From assembly GCA_019694515.1 (NCBI GenBank), contig JAIBBU010000007.1, positions 70,573 through 112,334 on the forward strand: a DNA stretch of 41,762 nucleotides, read 5' to 3'. Made by a program: the position numbers and the translations under genes. The DNA is from Oligoflexia bacterium (GTDB lineage: Bacteria > Bdellovibrionota_C > UBA2361 > JBGSMV01). Below are positions 7,976-16,573 of the stretch, piece after piece (positions within the stretch are counted from its first letter, which is position 1; each line of letters starts with the position of its first letter). The notes below the pieces were generated by a model, which did no database searches, was not told the origin of the DNA, and saw nothing but the letters and a program-made list of their open reading frames with translations.

Positions 7976-8686
7976 ATGCCTGCACCGAAACACTCTGCGA
8001 GCGCACCATCCCTAACTGTTGAACCTGCTGAGGGACCTTCCAAAACGATCGATCCCCATCAAGACTTCAAGGCTTCGCCTGCTACAGAAGCGTTAAGAAA
8101 TGCGCAGCAATCACTCGATCGGCGTCCGAGCTCCATTTTTCTTGATCAGCAGGGGACACTCGTGCTGCAGGGAATTGGTGTTCGAGAAAATGGCTCTGTC
8201 AATGAAGCATTACCCCCGGGATCAAACTTTCAGTCCCGCATTCGCACAGGCGAACACTACAACTCCCTGGGGCTGACGTACGAACGTGAGGTAGTCCCAA
8301 ATATTGGAGTCGAACGCGCCTTCCTAAGATTCGAAGCCGAGGTCTCCCAAAAGACGGCATCAACCGCCGGCAGTATCGGCGTGGGGGTTGGAGTAGATGC
8401 GGAATTAGCGCGACTTGGCCCACTTGGCATCCGGCTTGGCGGTGACGTCCGGGTAATGATGGATCGTGATGATAAGGATCTGCAGGCCGCCGGGCATCAG
8501 CCGCAAAGCGACTTACAAGCGGGGCTGGGTTTGAATGCGGGTGCTACATTAGATCTGCCGAAAGGACTTGGGATCGAGGCTAAGGTCGGGATCTCGGGTA
8601 TGGGAGGCGCGAATTCGGGAGATAACGTCTCGCGCGTAGCCGTCGGACTGCGGTTCTCTCCGGAGGGACATTCGCGCAAGAAATAG
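7976..8686 (+). CDS. Hypothetical protein, glycine-rich C-terminal half
   Basis: 236 residues; the ATG at 7976 follows an AGAGG ribosome-binding site. No signal peptide is visible. Residues 1-60 are low-complexity and polar. The C-terminal half (about 120-236) alternates hydrophobic and polar residues with many glycines, as in a beta-barrel or beta-rich repeat domain (motifs GSIGVGVGV and GLNAGATLDLPKGLGIEAKVGISG). The closing strand ends in Phe (LRFSPEGHSRKK), but the basic tail argues against an ordinary outer-membrane barrel. Family unrecognised. Confidence 0.6.
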   Translation: MPAPKHSASAPSLTVEPAEGPSKTIDPHQDFKASPATEALRNAQQSLDRRPSSIFLDQQGTLVLQGIGVRENGSVNEALPPGSNFQSRIRTGEHYNSLGLTYEREVVPNIGVERAFLRFEAEVSQKTASTAGSIGVGVGVDAELARLGPLGIRLGGDVRVMMDRDDKDLQAAGHQPQSDLQAGLGLNAGATLDLPKGLGIEAKVGISGMGGANSGDNVSRVAVGLRFSPEGHSRKK

Positions 8687-8871
8687 AGTCGCGCTAGGAT
8701 CACTTTCTCGTTGAAACCTGAAAAAATCTGCACCTCTGCGGCTATAGCCCCGATTCTACATTGCTGGTAAGTATCCGGCACCAATCTCCCTGACGGCGCA
8801 CATTGCGCTATCGGCGCTTTCGAATTAATTAAGGGACGACTTTCACCCGCTTGTCTGGAAGGAGATCTGAT

Positions 8872-9324
8872 ATGTCTAATCATGAAGCCCACACTGTCAA
8901 ACTGCAGCGCGTGCTGCGCGCGCCCGCCGAACGCATTTACCGGGCTTTCTTGGAACCGTTAGCCATGTGCAAATGGCTTCCGCCCTATGGATTCGTGGCG
9001 GAGGTGCAGCATAGCGATGTGCGGGTGGGAGGGAGCTATCGGATGTCTTTTACCAATTTTGGTACAGGCCAGTCGCACTCCTTCGGGGGGACGTATTTGG
9101 AGCTCGTTCCTAACCAGCGCATTTGCTACACCGATCGCTTCGATGATCCGAATTTGCCCGGCGAAATGCAGGCTGACATATCACTTCGCGCTGTTGTATG
9201 CGGCACCGAGCTATTGATCACGCAGAAGAATATTCCGCCCCAAATTCCCGTTGAAATGTGCTACCTCGGTTGGCAGGAATCGCTCCAGCAGTTGGCGCAG
9301 CTGGTTGAGCCGCAGATTCCCTAG
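8872..9324 (+). CDS. SRPBCC/AHSA1-domain protein
   Basis: 150 residues starting after a strong GGAAGGAG ribosome-binding site. The opening VLRAPAERIYRAFLEPLAMCKWLPP and the DVRVGGSYRMSF strand are typical of the Activator of Hsp90 homologue 1-like branch of the START/Bet v1 superfamily, and the C-terminal helix begins YLGWQESLQQLAQLV. Such proteins bind small hydrophobic ligands or act in stress tolerance; no specific ligand can be inferred. Monocistronic between an unknown gene and a convergent lipoprotein gene. Confidence 0.85.
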   Translation: MSNHEAHTVKLQRVLRAPAERIYRAFLEPLAMCKWLPPYGFVAEVQHSDVRVGGSYRMSFTNFGTGQSHSFGGTYLELVPNQRICYTDRFDDPNLPGEMQADISLRAVVCGTELLITQKNIPPQIPVEMCYLGWQESLQQLAQLVEPQIP

Positions 9325-9355
9325 AATCTGCTGCCATCGCGCGTAAATTTAGCTG

Positions 9356-9715
9356 CTAGTCCTTGCTGGCACTAATCGTCTTGCAGCCGCCGGCAATGCG
9401 GTTCATGTGTACATCAATCAATTTGATGCTGATGCCTTTCTTCAGCTCAGACGGGCATTGCACCTGATAGTTGCGCGTAAAATCTTTATAGGCCCGTGAG
9501 AACAAGATCGAAGTAGTACCTTTCGGTAACAGCTTTGCCTCCCCAGGCTTCAATGAGAAATATGCTCCGCCGCCTTGAACCCTGACTACGTTGTAGGAGG
9601 TGTCCTCAGAGGTATTTGAGATCCTAATTCGGCCCGGGGGAACTGATTCTTCGCAAGCGGCCAGTCCGAAGATCAGTATGGCGCTGCAAAACGTCGCACG
9701 AATTATGCAGTTCAT
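9356..9715 (-). CDS. Small predicted lipoprotein
   Basis: 119 residues with an N-terminal signal ending in the lipobox FGLAAC, then acidic EES (Asp at +2 is absent, so outer-membrane sorting is expected). The rest is beta-rich with no recognisable domain. Three further cysteines could form disulfides. Its ATG overlaps the stop of the FAD oxidoreductase gene upstream by 4 bp, so it belongs to that leftward operon. Confidence 0.65.
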   Translation of the reverse strand: MNCIIRATFCSAILIFGLAACEESVPPGRIRISNTSEDTSYNVVRVQGGGAYFSLKPGEAKLLPKGTTSILFSRAYKDFTRNYQVQCPSELKKGISIKLIDVHMNRIAGGCKTISASKD

Positions 9716-11028
9716 CGTCCCTGACTTAAGATGCGCGTGGCAAGCGCGCGGCCTTGGCGCACTGCGTAATTCGTGCCGCGGTCTTCTGGATAAATCTGGG
9801 CCATGTTGGCAATCCAGAGTCCTTTAATCGGTGTGGCTTCATCCGGTATTAACTGTGAGTAATGCCGCGTGATGACGGGCTGACTATATTTAGCTTTCCA
9901 AAGCTTGAAGCCGTTAACCCAGCTCTCAGAAAAATCGGGAAAGATCTTTCTGATAAATGGCACCGCATAATCGAAGAATTCACGCTCCGACATGCTGAAA
10001 AGCCGATCCGTGATCGGCAGATATTTGGAGATATAGGCGATCCGCTCTCCGCCATATTTCGCTGGGTCGTCGAAGTTGGTGTGTTCAATCACACCAACAA
10101 AGGGGAACGATGGATCGCCGACATTCAACCAGTAGGTGCTGGAGAGACTGCGGTTTAACCGCAAGACCAAACAAACGTTTCCGAGGAAACGAATTTGTCG
10201 CGCAGCAGCGGTATAGCTTTCAGGGAGTTCCGGCGCCAGCTCAAGCGCCAGTGGTAAAGGAGTAGTAACTACTACCTGATCGGCGGCAGCGTCAACGGAT
10301 GCGGTACGGACCCCTTTAACCTGCCCAGCTTGGCTCAATACCTTCAACACAGGAGTGTTGAGGTGAAATTTGACTCCGGCATTATCAAGCGCCTGGCGCA
10401 ATCCGGCCGTCACCGCTCCGAATCCGCCCTCGAAATACACCAAGCTCTCGGCGCCCTTTGTGTCGCGGCTGGAACCGCGTAATTTTAGTTTATTCCAGAA
10501 CCATACGGCTGAAACATTGGAAGCCTCCATCCCAAATTTTCCAGCAAGCAATGGCTTCCAGATGACTTCGTAGGCCTTGCGTCCGCCATTTCTTATGATC
10601 CATTCCTCAGCACTTTGCGATTCAAGCTGACGCCAGTCCGAGATCCGTCGCGCTTTCAATGCCATAAGTCCGGTGCGGACTCGATCGATCAACGGAATAG
10701 GGGTGAAGCGTAACAGGTCGAAGGGGCTGGCCAAACGAAAGACCGAATTCGCAAAGTACAATCCGGTGTCGCTATTCTTATAGAGCAGTCGATCTCCGAG
10801 TCCCAATTCCCGAATCAATCCCAAGATTGCGGTATCTGAGGTGAACCAGTGGTGGTAGAACTTCTCGACCCGGTAGCCCGGCTGCAGCTCAAATGTACCG
10901 GCTAACCCGCCGATTTCATCTTCGCTCTCGAAAATTTGGACCTGATATCCCTGCCGGACCAAATCAAAGGCTGCGGAGAGTCCGGTGTATCCGGCGCCCA
11001 CGATAATTGCGCTGGGTTTATTTTCCAA
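9712..11028 (-). CDS. FAD-dependent amine-oxidase-family oxidoreductase
   Basis: 438 residues. The N-terminal dinucleotide-binding fold is explicit: IIVGAGYTGLSAAFDLVRQG (about 8-27), then FESEDEIGGLAG. A C-terminal FAD contact region reads KGLWIANMAQIYPEDRGTNYAVRQG. The family covers protoporphyrinogen-oxidase-like and UDP-galactopyranose-mutase-like enzymes. Members next to polyprenol glycosyltransferases are common in envelope polysaccharide loci, which matches the gene 12 bp upstream here. Substrate not inferable. The stop overlaps the lipoprotein start (ATGA). Confidence 0.85.
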   Translation of the reverse strand: MENKPSAIIVGAGYTGLSAAFDLVRQGYQVQIFESEDEIGGLAGTFELQPGYRVEKFYHHWFTSDTAILGLIRELGLGDRLLYKNSDTGLYFANSVFRLASPFDLLRFTPIPLIDRVRTGLMALKARRISDWRQLESQSAEEWIIRNGGRKAYEVIWKPLLAGKFGMEASNVSAVWFWNKLKLRGSSRDTKGAESLVYFEGGFGAVTAGLRQALDNAGVKFHLNTPVLKVLSQAGQVKGVRTASVDAAADQVVVTTPLPLALELAPELPESYTAAARQIRFLGNVCLVLRLNRSLSSTYWLNVGDPSFPFVGVIEHTNFDDPAKYGGERIAYISKYLPITDRLFSMSEREFFDYAVPFIRKIFPDFSESWVNGFKLWKAKYSQPVITRHYSQLIPDEATPIKGLWIANMAQIYPEDRGTNYAVRQGRALATRILSQGR

Positions 11029-11040
11029 TTGCTTTGCCCC

Positions 11041-12039
11041 CTATTTGCCGTTTTGAAGAGGCTCTCCGACGACCCGGTCTACCAGGTACAAGGGACGGCT
11101 CTGACCCTGCTCAAAGATTCTACCCACGTATTCACCGATTAAGCCCAGCACCACGAGCTGCACTCCTCCAAGCAGCAGCATCGAAGCCATGATCGAGGTA
11201 TAGCCGGGGAAGTTAATGCCGCGCAGTTTAAGTACGATCACGACGAGGATATACAAAAATGCCAGCGCAGAAATCATCGCTCCTAGATATGAAGCCATCC
11301 GCAGCGGTGCATAGGAGAAGGAGGTGATCGCATCGATTGCCAGGAAAAGGGACTTCTTGAAGGGGTATTTGGTGGTACCCGCAAATCGCTCGGGGCGCTT
11401 GTATTCAAGCGGGGTTTGATTCAATCCAATCCAGGAAACCATCCCTCTGATGAAACGGTGCCTTTCCTTCATGGCTTGCAGCAGATCTACCGCGCGGCGA
11501 TCCATGAGGCGGAAGTCTCCGCTATCGCTGGGCAGCTCGAAACCGGTGACTCTAGCAAAGATACGATAGAATAGAAAGGCAAAGACCTTTTTTGAGATCG
11601 ATTCACCGGCACGTTGCTGACGCTTGCCGTAAACCACATCATAGCCTTGCTGCCAGAGTTTGAGCATGTCGTGCAGTAACTCGGGAGGATCTTGGAGATC
11701 GGCATCTAAAATTATTACAGCGGATCCGTGTGCTTGATCCAAGCCGCAGGTCAAAGCAAGTTGGTGACCAAAATTCCGGGCGAGTTTGACAATCTTGAGG
11801 TGCGGATCGCGTCCGCGCAGATCCTGGAGCATCTCCCAGGTGCGATCACGGCTGCCGTCATCCACCAACACGATCTCATAAGGAACTCCTACAGACTCGA
11901 GAGTGGCCGACAGGCGGCGATGCAGCTCAGACAGCACCTCTTCCTCGTTGAAGCAGGGCACAACAGCCGAGATTGAAGCCGGTAACGATGGGCGCGGTAC
12001 GAGCGAAAGCGCATGGGTTGGACGTTTACTGGGTGCCAC
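11041..12039 (-). CDS. GT2 polyprenol-phosphate glycosyltransferase (GtrB/ArnC/DPM1-like)
   Basis: 332 residues. GT-A motifs are clear: SAVVPCFNEEEVL (about 23-35), VLVDDGSRDRTW (about 58-69) and ILDADLQDPPE (about 110-120). Two C-terminal membrane helices (about 240-310) resemble those of GtrB and ArnC. Such enzymes load a sugar onto undecaprenyl phosphate at the inner face of the cytoplasmic membrane, supplying GT-C enzymes such as the one at 514-3702. First gene of the leftward operon that continues with the FAD oxidoreductase and the lipoprotein. Confidence 0.92.
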   Translation of the reverse strand: MAPSKRPTHALSLVPRPSLPASISAVVPCFNEEEVLSELHRRLSATLESVGVPYEIVLVDDGSRDRTWEMLQDLRGRDPHLKIVKLARNFGHQLALTCGLDQAHGSAVIILDADLQDPPELLHDMLKLWQQGYDVVYGKRQQRAGESISKKVFAFLFYRIFARVTGFELPSDSGDFRLMDRRAVDLLQAMKERHRFIRGMVSWIGLNQTPLEYKRPERFAGTTKYPFKKSLFLAIDAITSFSYAPLRMASYLGAMISALAFLYILVVIVLKLRGINFPGYTSIMASMLLLGGVQLVVLGLIGEYVGRIFEQGQSRPLYLVDRVVGEPLQNGK

Positions 12040-12201
12040 TCGATTAGTCCTTGAATTACCTCAGCTAATATAGATGCTTGGTTAACTGGTTGGTAGCAGA
12101 ATAACTATCTGAAATAACAAGGTTTTGGACAGCGTAGAACCGTAAAGTATTGACCTTATTAAGCCGTTTTAAGAGGCGGGAACGGCGATAGAGGTAGGAA
12201 A

Positions 12202-12549
12202 ATGCGATTTGCGGACAATTTCATGCGGAACCTCCTAGCACAGCTGCTCTTAATTTGTGCGCTGTGCTGCGCATCCAGCAGCTCTCTTCGCGCTGAGAGC
12301 CGCTATCGAGCAGATTTCAAAAGCTGCCGGGACTACGGTTCAGCGACGGAATTTGTTAGACGAACCTCCCTCTACTGTTTGAAACAACCTAACTCTACTG
12401 CTTGCGAACGTGAGGCGCGCGTAGTTTTTGAACAGTGCGGCTTCGATCGAGAATCCAGCTACTCTAAAATCAGCCGGCTGATCTATGAAAAGCTTTTCCT
12501 GGCGGTGGTGACCGCCAAACTAATCGACGTTAATCGGCTGGAGAAATGA
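12202..12549 (+). CDS. Small exported protein with conserved-looking cysteines
   Basis: 115 residues. A signal peptide (hydrophobic core LLAQLLLICALCCASSSS, cleavage near LRAES at about 33) precedes a mature part with four cysteines (CRDYG, YCLKQ, ACERE, QCGFD) that could make two disulfides. The start follows a GAGGTAGGAA ribosome-binding site. It overlaps the 3' end of the convergent helicase gene by 20 bp. Family unrecognised; periplasmic location inferred. Confidence 0.65.
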   Translation: MRFADNFMRNLLAQLLLICALCCASSSSLRAESRYRADFKSCRDYGSATEFVRRTSLYCLKQPNSTACEREARVVFEQCGFDRESSYSKISRLIYEKLFLAVVTAKLIDVNRLEK

Positions 12550-14002
12550 GACTGCCGGCCATGCGTCGCAAAGCGTAGGGCAAGACCCGCCGCGGCGGCC
12601 TGATATTTTCAATATTTAGATGTAGCTCCGATTGGGCGCGTGTGATCCCGGTATATAGCCAGCGCGCATCATCTGCAAATGGAAATTCGGGATAGAGCAT
12701 CACAGCTTTCCACTGGCCACCCTGGGATTTATGCACAGATAATGCGTTGCCATAGGTCGCTACGACGACATTATTGTCAGTTCTAGTCTTGCCACGAATG
12801 GCGCGATTCAGTTCGGGAATTTCGCGATTATGAATCGAGGGCGCCTCGGTGGCGGGAAAGAGGAATAATCTAAACTCCCGCCCTTCGTCATCTACCACAT
12901 CATAGCGGTAATAATACTCGCGAAGCGGTCCACTTGTGCCGCCACGAGCAGTCCGTGTCAGCACATTCTTGCCCAGGTCCGCCCGAATTTCTGCGACTCG
13001 TAGCAGCGATCCGTTGGCATAAAAATTGTTGTTCGAGATCGCGAGGAGGCTCTCACCAACTACCAATTTTTCCTCTTTAGCGCGCTCTACTCCGAAAAGC
13101 TGATTACGAATGGCACAGTTGGCTACGACCCTGGTGCTATTTTTGCCGACCAAATACACCACATCGCCGCTATAGCGCTCATAAAGCTCCGCAAAGAGCT
13201 CCGCTGGGTGTCGCTCAAATAACTGCACCTCGCCATAGCGCCCACACGGAACTAGAACCCGCCGTTCGGTGCGCAGCAGGGTGGCTAATTCTAATATCGC
13301 CGAGCCTTCGGCTTGCCGCCGCACTTCCGTCAATTCGACATCAGGCCGAGCCAGAAATTCTTCGGACTGCTCTCCTGGTTGAACTCGCGGCTGCACGGGC
13401 GGGAGCTGAAACCCATCGCCTAAGAATATTAATTTGGTATCCATAGCCGCCGCAGATCGTCTGATATCATCCAAAATATTCTTTGGAATCATCGAAGCTT
13501 CGTCGATCAGCACCACATCTGCGTCGCTGCCTAAAAGTTTGGGTTGTCCGATTTTAAAATCGCCACGCTCGTCCGGCGCCCCATAAAGCACGGAGTGAAT
13601 GCTGCGGCTGTTGTTGCGATTCAACAAATACGGAAGTTTCCCCGAAAGTACCGAGACAGCTTTGTTTGTAGGAGCCATAACCAGCACCCGCAAACCGCAA
13701 TTTTGTGCATGCGTGATAAAATTTTCGGCGATTGTGGTTTTCCCGGTGCCTGCATACCCCGCAATCACCACCTCGGAAGGCTCCCGCACACCACAAAGCT
13801 TAGCTCTGATGAGGTGGTCAACCGCTTGCAGGGCTTGAAGTTGTTGGGGCGCGTAATTCAGCGCTCCGCGCCGGGCGCTGAATATTGAATCGGAATCAGC
13901 CAGCCGCGGCACCTCTCTGGGACGCGGCGGTAGTTCGGCTGCAGCCGACCTTTCCGAAGATCTATGCGGCAGCGGAACGCTGCGAATTTCCTCATGCGCC
14001 AT
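12530..14002 (-). CDS. SF1B DNA helicase, Dda/RecD2-like
   Basis: 490 residues. Helicase motifs in order: Walker A GYAGTGKTT (about 84-92), motif Ia VMAPTNKA, motif II IDEASM (about 168-173), motif III LGDGFQLPPV (about 194-203), a C-terminal SVHKSQGGQW (motif V region) and LYTGITRAQSEL (motif VI). These define the RecD/Dda 5'-3' helicases. It lacks the long N-terminal domain of RecD2 (usually over 700 residues), so it is nearer T4 Dda in size. The N-terminal 40 residues are proline/serine/arginine-rich and probably disordered. Role in repair or replication restart inferred. Monocistronic. Confidence 0.88.
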   Translation of the reverse strand: MAHEEIRSVPLPHRSSERSAAAELPPRPREVPRLADSDSIFSARRGALNYAPQQLQALQAVDHLIRAKLCGVREPSEVVIAGYAGTGKTTIAENFITHAQNCGLRVLVMAPTNKAVSVLSGKLPYLLNRNNSRSIHSVLYGAPDERGDFKIGQPKLLGSDADVVLIDEASMIPKNILDDIRRSAAAMDTKLIFLGDGFQLPPVQPRVQPGEQSEEFLARPDVELTEVRRQAEGSAILELATLLRTERRVLVPCGRYGEVQLFERHPAELFAELYERYSGDVVYLVGKNSTRVVANCAIRNQLFGVERAKEEKLVVGESLLAISNNNFYANGSLLRVAEIRADLGKNVLTRTARGGTSGPLREYYYRYDVVDDEGREFRLFLFPATEAPSIHNREIPELNRAIRGKTRTDNNVVVATYGNALSVHKSQGGQWKAVMLYPEFPFADDARWLYTGITRAQSELHLNIENIRPPRRVLPYALRRMAGSLISPAD

Positions 14003-14156
14003 GGTGGTAGTCTAGATGTTATGCTTTTTTTGAGCGCTATGCGCCACGATTGAGCTAACTTTTTGATTTTACATGACGATTTCCGGCAGGTTTGATATTT
14101 AACTAGGTCTCTGAGACTTAGTCGGGTTATTGAATGATTTTAGATGGATAGGGCGC

Positions 14157-14747
14157 ATGGGGAAGGATAGGCTGGAGGCGTTTAGCGACGGGGTCATCGC
14201 CATCATTATCACGATCATGGTGTTGGAGCTGAAGGTCCCTCACGGAGCTGAAGTGCGTTCATTGGCGCCGCTTTGGCCAGTATTTTCAAGCTACGTCTTA
14301 AGTTTCATTTATATTGGGATTTATTGGAACAACCACCACCATATGTTGCACGCTTCCAAGCGAGTTACCGGTGCCATCCTTTGGGCCAATCTGCACCTGT
14401 TATTTTGGCTTTCGTTGGTGCCTTTTGTGACTGGCTGGATGGGAGAGAATCACTTTGCCGCCGGGCCGACAGCGCTCTATGGCGTCATTCTGTTGATGGC
14501 GGCGATCGCCTACTGGATTTTGCAGCGCACGATTATAACCAGCGAAGGATCGCGGTCGCTCTTAGCTGCAGCCGTGGGGAGGGATTTGAAAGGGAAAATC
14601 TCGCCCCTAATCTACGCCATCGCCGTGCCGATGGCATTTGTCCAGGAATGGATCGCCTGTGCGTTATACGCCTTGGTGGCACTGATCTGGTTAGTACCGG
14701 ATCGGCGCATCGAACAGAAGCTTCCGGATGCGCCTGCCAGCGCCTAA
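14157..14747 (+). CDS. TMEM175 family (DUF1211) potassium channel-like protein
   Basis: 196 residues from the ATG at 14157 (beginning MGKDRLEAFSDGVIAI), preferred over the ATG at 14130 because family members usually start a few residues before the FSDG motif and a purine-rich stretch precedes it. The first helix carries the TMEM175 signature FSDGVIAI; about six membrane helices follow, with HHHMLH near residue 65. Bacterial members are K+-selective channels with two six-helix repeats or dimers of one; this one has a single repeat. Confidence 0.88.
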   Translation: MGKDRLEAFSDGVIAIIITIMVLELKVPHGAEVRSLAPLWPVFSSYVLSFIYIGIYWNNHHHMLHASKRVTGAILWANLHLLFWLSLVPFVTGWMGENHFAAGPTALYGVILLMAAIAYWILQRTIITSEGSRSLLAAAVGRDLKGKISPLIYAIAVPMAFVQEWIACALYALVALIWLVPDRRIEQKLPDAPASA

Positions 14748-14831
14748 GAGCCGATAAAAACCAAGATCTTAGGGCTCTGGCCTTTCAGCTTTAGTTGTTC
14801 TAAACATGCTCCAACAATCTGGAGACCCGCT

Positions 14832-15482
14832 ATGCTGCACGATCTAAGTAAGACCTCGTCAATCTTATCGCAGTTTGTGTCCGAGCTGCGTGATGTCGAG
14901 CTGCAGAAAGAACGCATGCGCTTTCGACGTAATATGGAGCGGATCGGTGAAATCATCGGATACGAACTTAGTAAGCAGTTAGGTTATACAAAAGTACCGG
15001 TACAAACACCTTTGGCGATAGCTCCGAGTGAGCGTCTAGCAGAAGTACCGGTTTTAGGCACTGTGCTCCGGGCGGGACTGGCGTTGCACCAGGGACTGCT
15101 GAATTTCTTCGATGGAGCTGATGTGGCCTTTGTTTCGGCCTACCGCAAACATCGGGCCGATGGGTCATTCGAAATCAAGCTGGAATACGTCTCTTGCCCA
15201 TCACTATCCGGCCGCATCCTGGTGCTCTCGGACCCGATGCTGGCGACCGGTTCCTCTTTGGTGATGACGGTCAAGGAATTGCGCAAGCAGTGGCAGCCAT
15301 CAAAGATCCATATCGTCACGGCGATTGGCTGCATTCCAGGGGTCGAACATGTGACTAAGGAGCTGCCCGATGTAGATATCTGGGCTGCGGCAATTGATCC
15401 AGAGTTAAATTCCAAGGCTTATATCGTGCCCGGGTTGGGAGATGCCGGGGATCTGGCTTTCGGTGAGAAGGTTCAATATTGA
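14832..15482 (+). CDS. upp: Uracil phosphoribosyltransferase
   Basis: 216 residues, normal length. The PRPP-binding motif is seen as VLSDPMLATGSSL (about 133-145) and the uracil-binding C-terminal loop as GLGDAGDLAFG (about 202-212). VPVLGTVLRAGLAL matches the family core. It salvages uracil with PRPP to UMP in the cytosol. Its TGA overlaps the ATG of the CoA-binding protein by one base (TGATG), so the two are co-translated. Confidence 0.94.
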   Translation: MLHDLSKTSSILSQFVSELRDVELQKERMRFRRNMERIGEIIGYELSKQLGYTKVPVQTPLAIAPSERLAEVPVLGTVLRAGLALHQGLLNFFDGADVAFVSAYRKHRADGSFEIKLEYVSCPSLSGRILVLSDPMLATGSSLVMTVKELRKQWQPSKIHIVTAIGCIPGVEHVTKELPDVDIWAAAIDPELNSKAYIVPGLGDAGDLAFGEKVQY

Positions 15483-15910
15483 TGGATGACGAAGCTCTGA
15501 TCAACGAAATGCTCGCCCAAACACACAGCATTGCTGTAGTGGGACTCTCCGATCGCCCAGAGCGTTCAAGCTACTCAGTCTCCGAATATATGGCTCGCCA
15601 TTATCAGGTCGTTCCTGTTAACCCAGCCATTCAGGATTGGCTTGGTATGCCGAGCTATGCCTCGATTCTTTCGATCCCGGCTGAAATTCAGATCGATCTG
15701 GTGAATGTCTTTAGGAGGAGTGAATACCTGTCTGAGATAGTGGAACAGATCGTCGCGCGCAATCGCCTGACACCAGCCCAACCAATTCGCTATCTTTGGA
15801 CACAGCTTGGGGTGGAAGACTCAGTGGCCAGATCCACGGCCGAGGCCGCTGGTCTTAAAGTGATTATGAATCAGTGCATCGCCGTCGCTCACTCACTACG
15901 CAGATCGTAG
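15482..15910 (+). CDS. CoA-binding domain protein (YccU-like)
   Basis: 142 residues, starting at the ATG that overlaps the upp stop. A Rossmann-type CoA_binding domain is visible: HSIAVVGLSDRPERSSYSVSEYM (split here by description only), then YQVVPVNPA and IDLVNVFRRSEYL, ending in IRYLWTQLGVED and VIMNQCIAV. These small proteins bind CoA or related nucleotides; function unknown. Operon with upp. Confidence 0.88.
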   Translation: MDDEALINEMLAQTHSIAVVGLSDRPERSSYSVSEYMARHYQVVPVNPAIQDWLGMPSYASILSIPAEIQIDLVNVFRRSEYLSEIVEQIVARNRLTPAQPIRYLWTQLGVEDSVARSTAEAAGLKVIMNQCIAVAHSLRRS

Positions 15911-16004
15911 TATCGTTCCGCCCATAGCTGAAGTCAGGGGTTGCACGGGTCAGCTCGAGCCAAGATCCAGATCCGATAGGGGGGAGTCTAGATTGGGATG
16001 CGAC

Positions 16005-16298
16005 TTAGAAGCGCTGCAGTCCTGGTTCCGTTTCCAGGGAAGGGCCCGCCAAGACCCTGGCCGTCCTGCCCTTTTCGTCAGATCGGTCATTGTTGGTGGC
16101 ATTTATCGCTACTAATGCAATCTGGCGTGCTGCGCCGATCATACGCTCTTTAGGCCACTTATCGTGGGTAGGAATCTGCACTCGTTCGAGGGCGTAATCG
16201 ATCTCAGGAATCAGCCCCGGAAAGCTAAGCTTAATTTCGGAATACGCCCAGCGGGCGATCACAACTGAAAAAAACATCCCGAATAGAAACCGCAGCAT
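16005..16298 (-). CDS. Small membrane-anchored hypothetical protein
   Basis: 97 residues; the ATG at 16298 is chosen because AAGGAG lies 7 bases upstream, better placed than for the in-frame ATG at 16322. One N-terminal hydrophobic segment (LRFLFGMFFSVVIARWAYSE) may be a signal anchor. The remainder is soluble and basic, with no known domain. Divergent from the T3SS operon. Confidence 0.5.
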   Translation of the reverse strand: MLRFLFGMFFSVVIARWAYSEIKLSFPGLIPEIDYALERVQIPTHDKWPKERMIGAARQIALVAINATNNDRSDEKGRTARVLAGPSLETEPGLQRF

Positions 16299-16409
16299 TT
16301 TCAACTCCTTATGCTTTTTCAAGGACTATTTCTAAGGGGGCTATCGGGGGCAAACTGGTAGCTTCCTCAGGAGTATGTATCGAGACGGAACCAGAGTTAT
16401 TTTAGCTTT

Positions 16410-16484
16410 TGGAGCGATAATTGTTCGATCCACCTGTCATATTCGTTTAGCCCTATGCGGGCGCCTGGAGCCCCGCACCTTTTT
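16410..16484 (+). promoter_or_regulatory. Structured leader with terminator-like hairpin before the sigma-factor/T3SS operon
   Basis: Two successive hairpins on the plus strand. The first (16410-16432) is TGGAGCGA/TCGATCCA around loop TAATTGT with one mismatch. The second is TGCGGG (16456-16461) with CCCGCA (16472-16477), followed by CCTTTTT. The second has the form of an intrinsic terminator, yet no rightward gene ends nearby: the last plus-strand gene ended 545 bp upstream and the next starts at 16574. A transcription attenuator for the T3SS operon is an inference. Confidence 0.45.
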
Positions 16485-16573
16485 ATCGAAAAAAGGAAAC
16501 AGATCGAAGATATTGGCGAACAGGCTATGTGCGCAGTCTTGAAAACACCGCCATACAGGGGGAGGTCCCGGCC

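Noticed and set aside
13544..13888. 114-codon plus-strand frame inside the helicase gene
   Set aside because: Antisense shadow of a well-conserved helicase coding region containing the Walker A motif.
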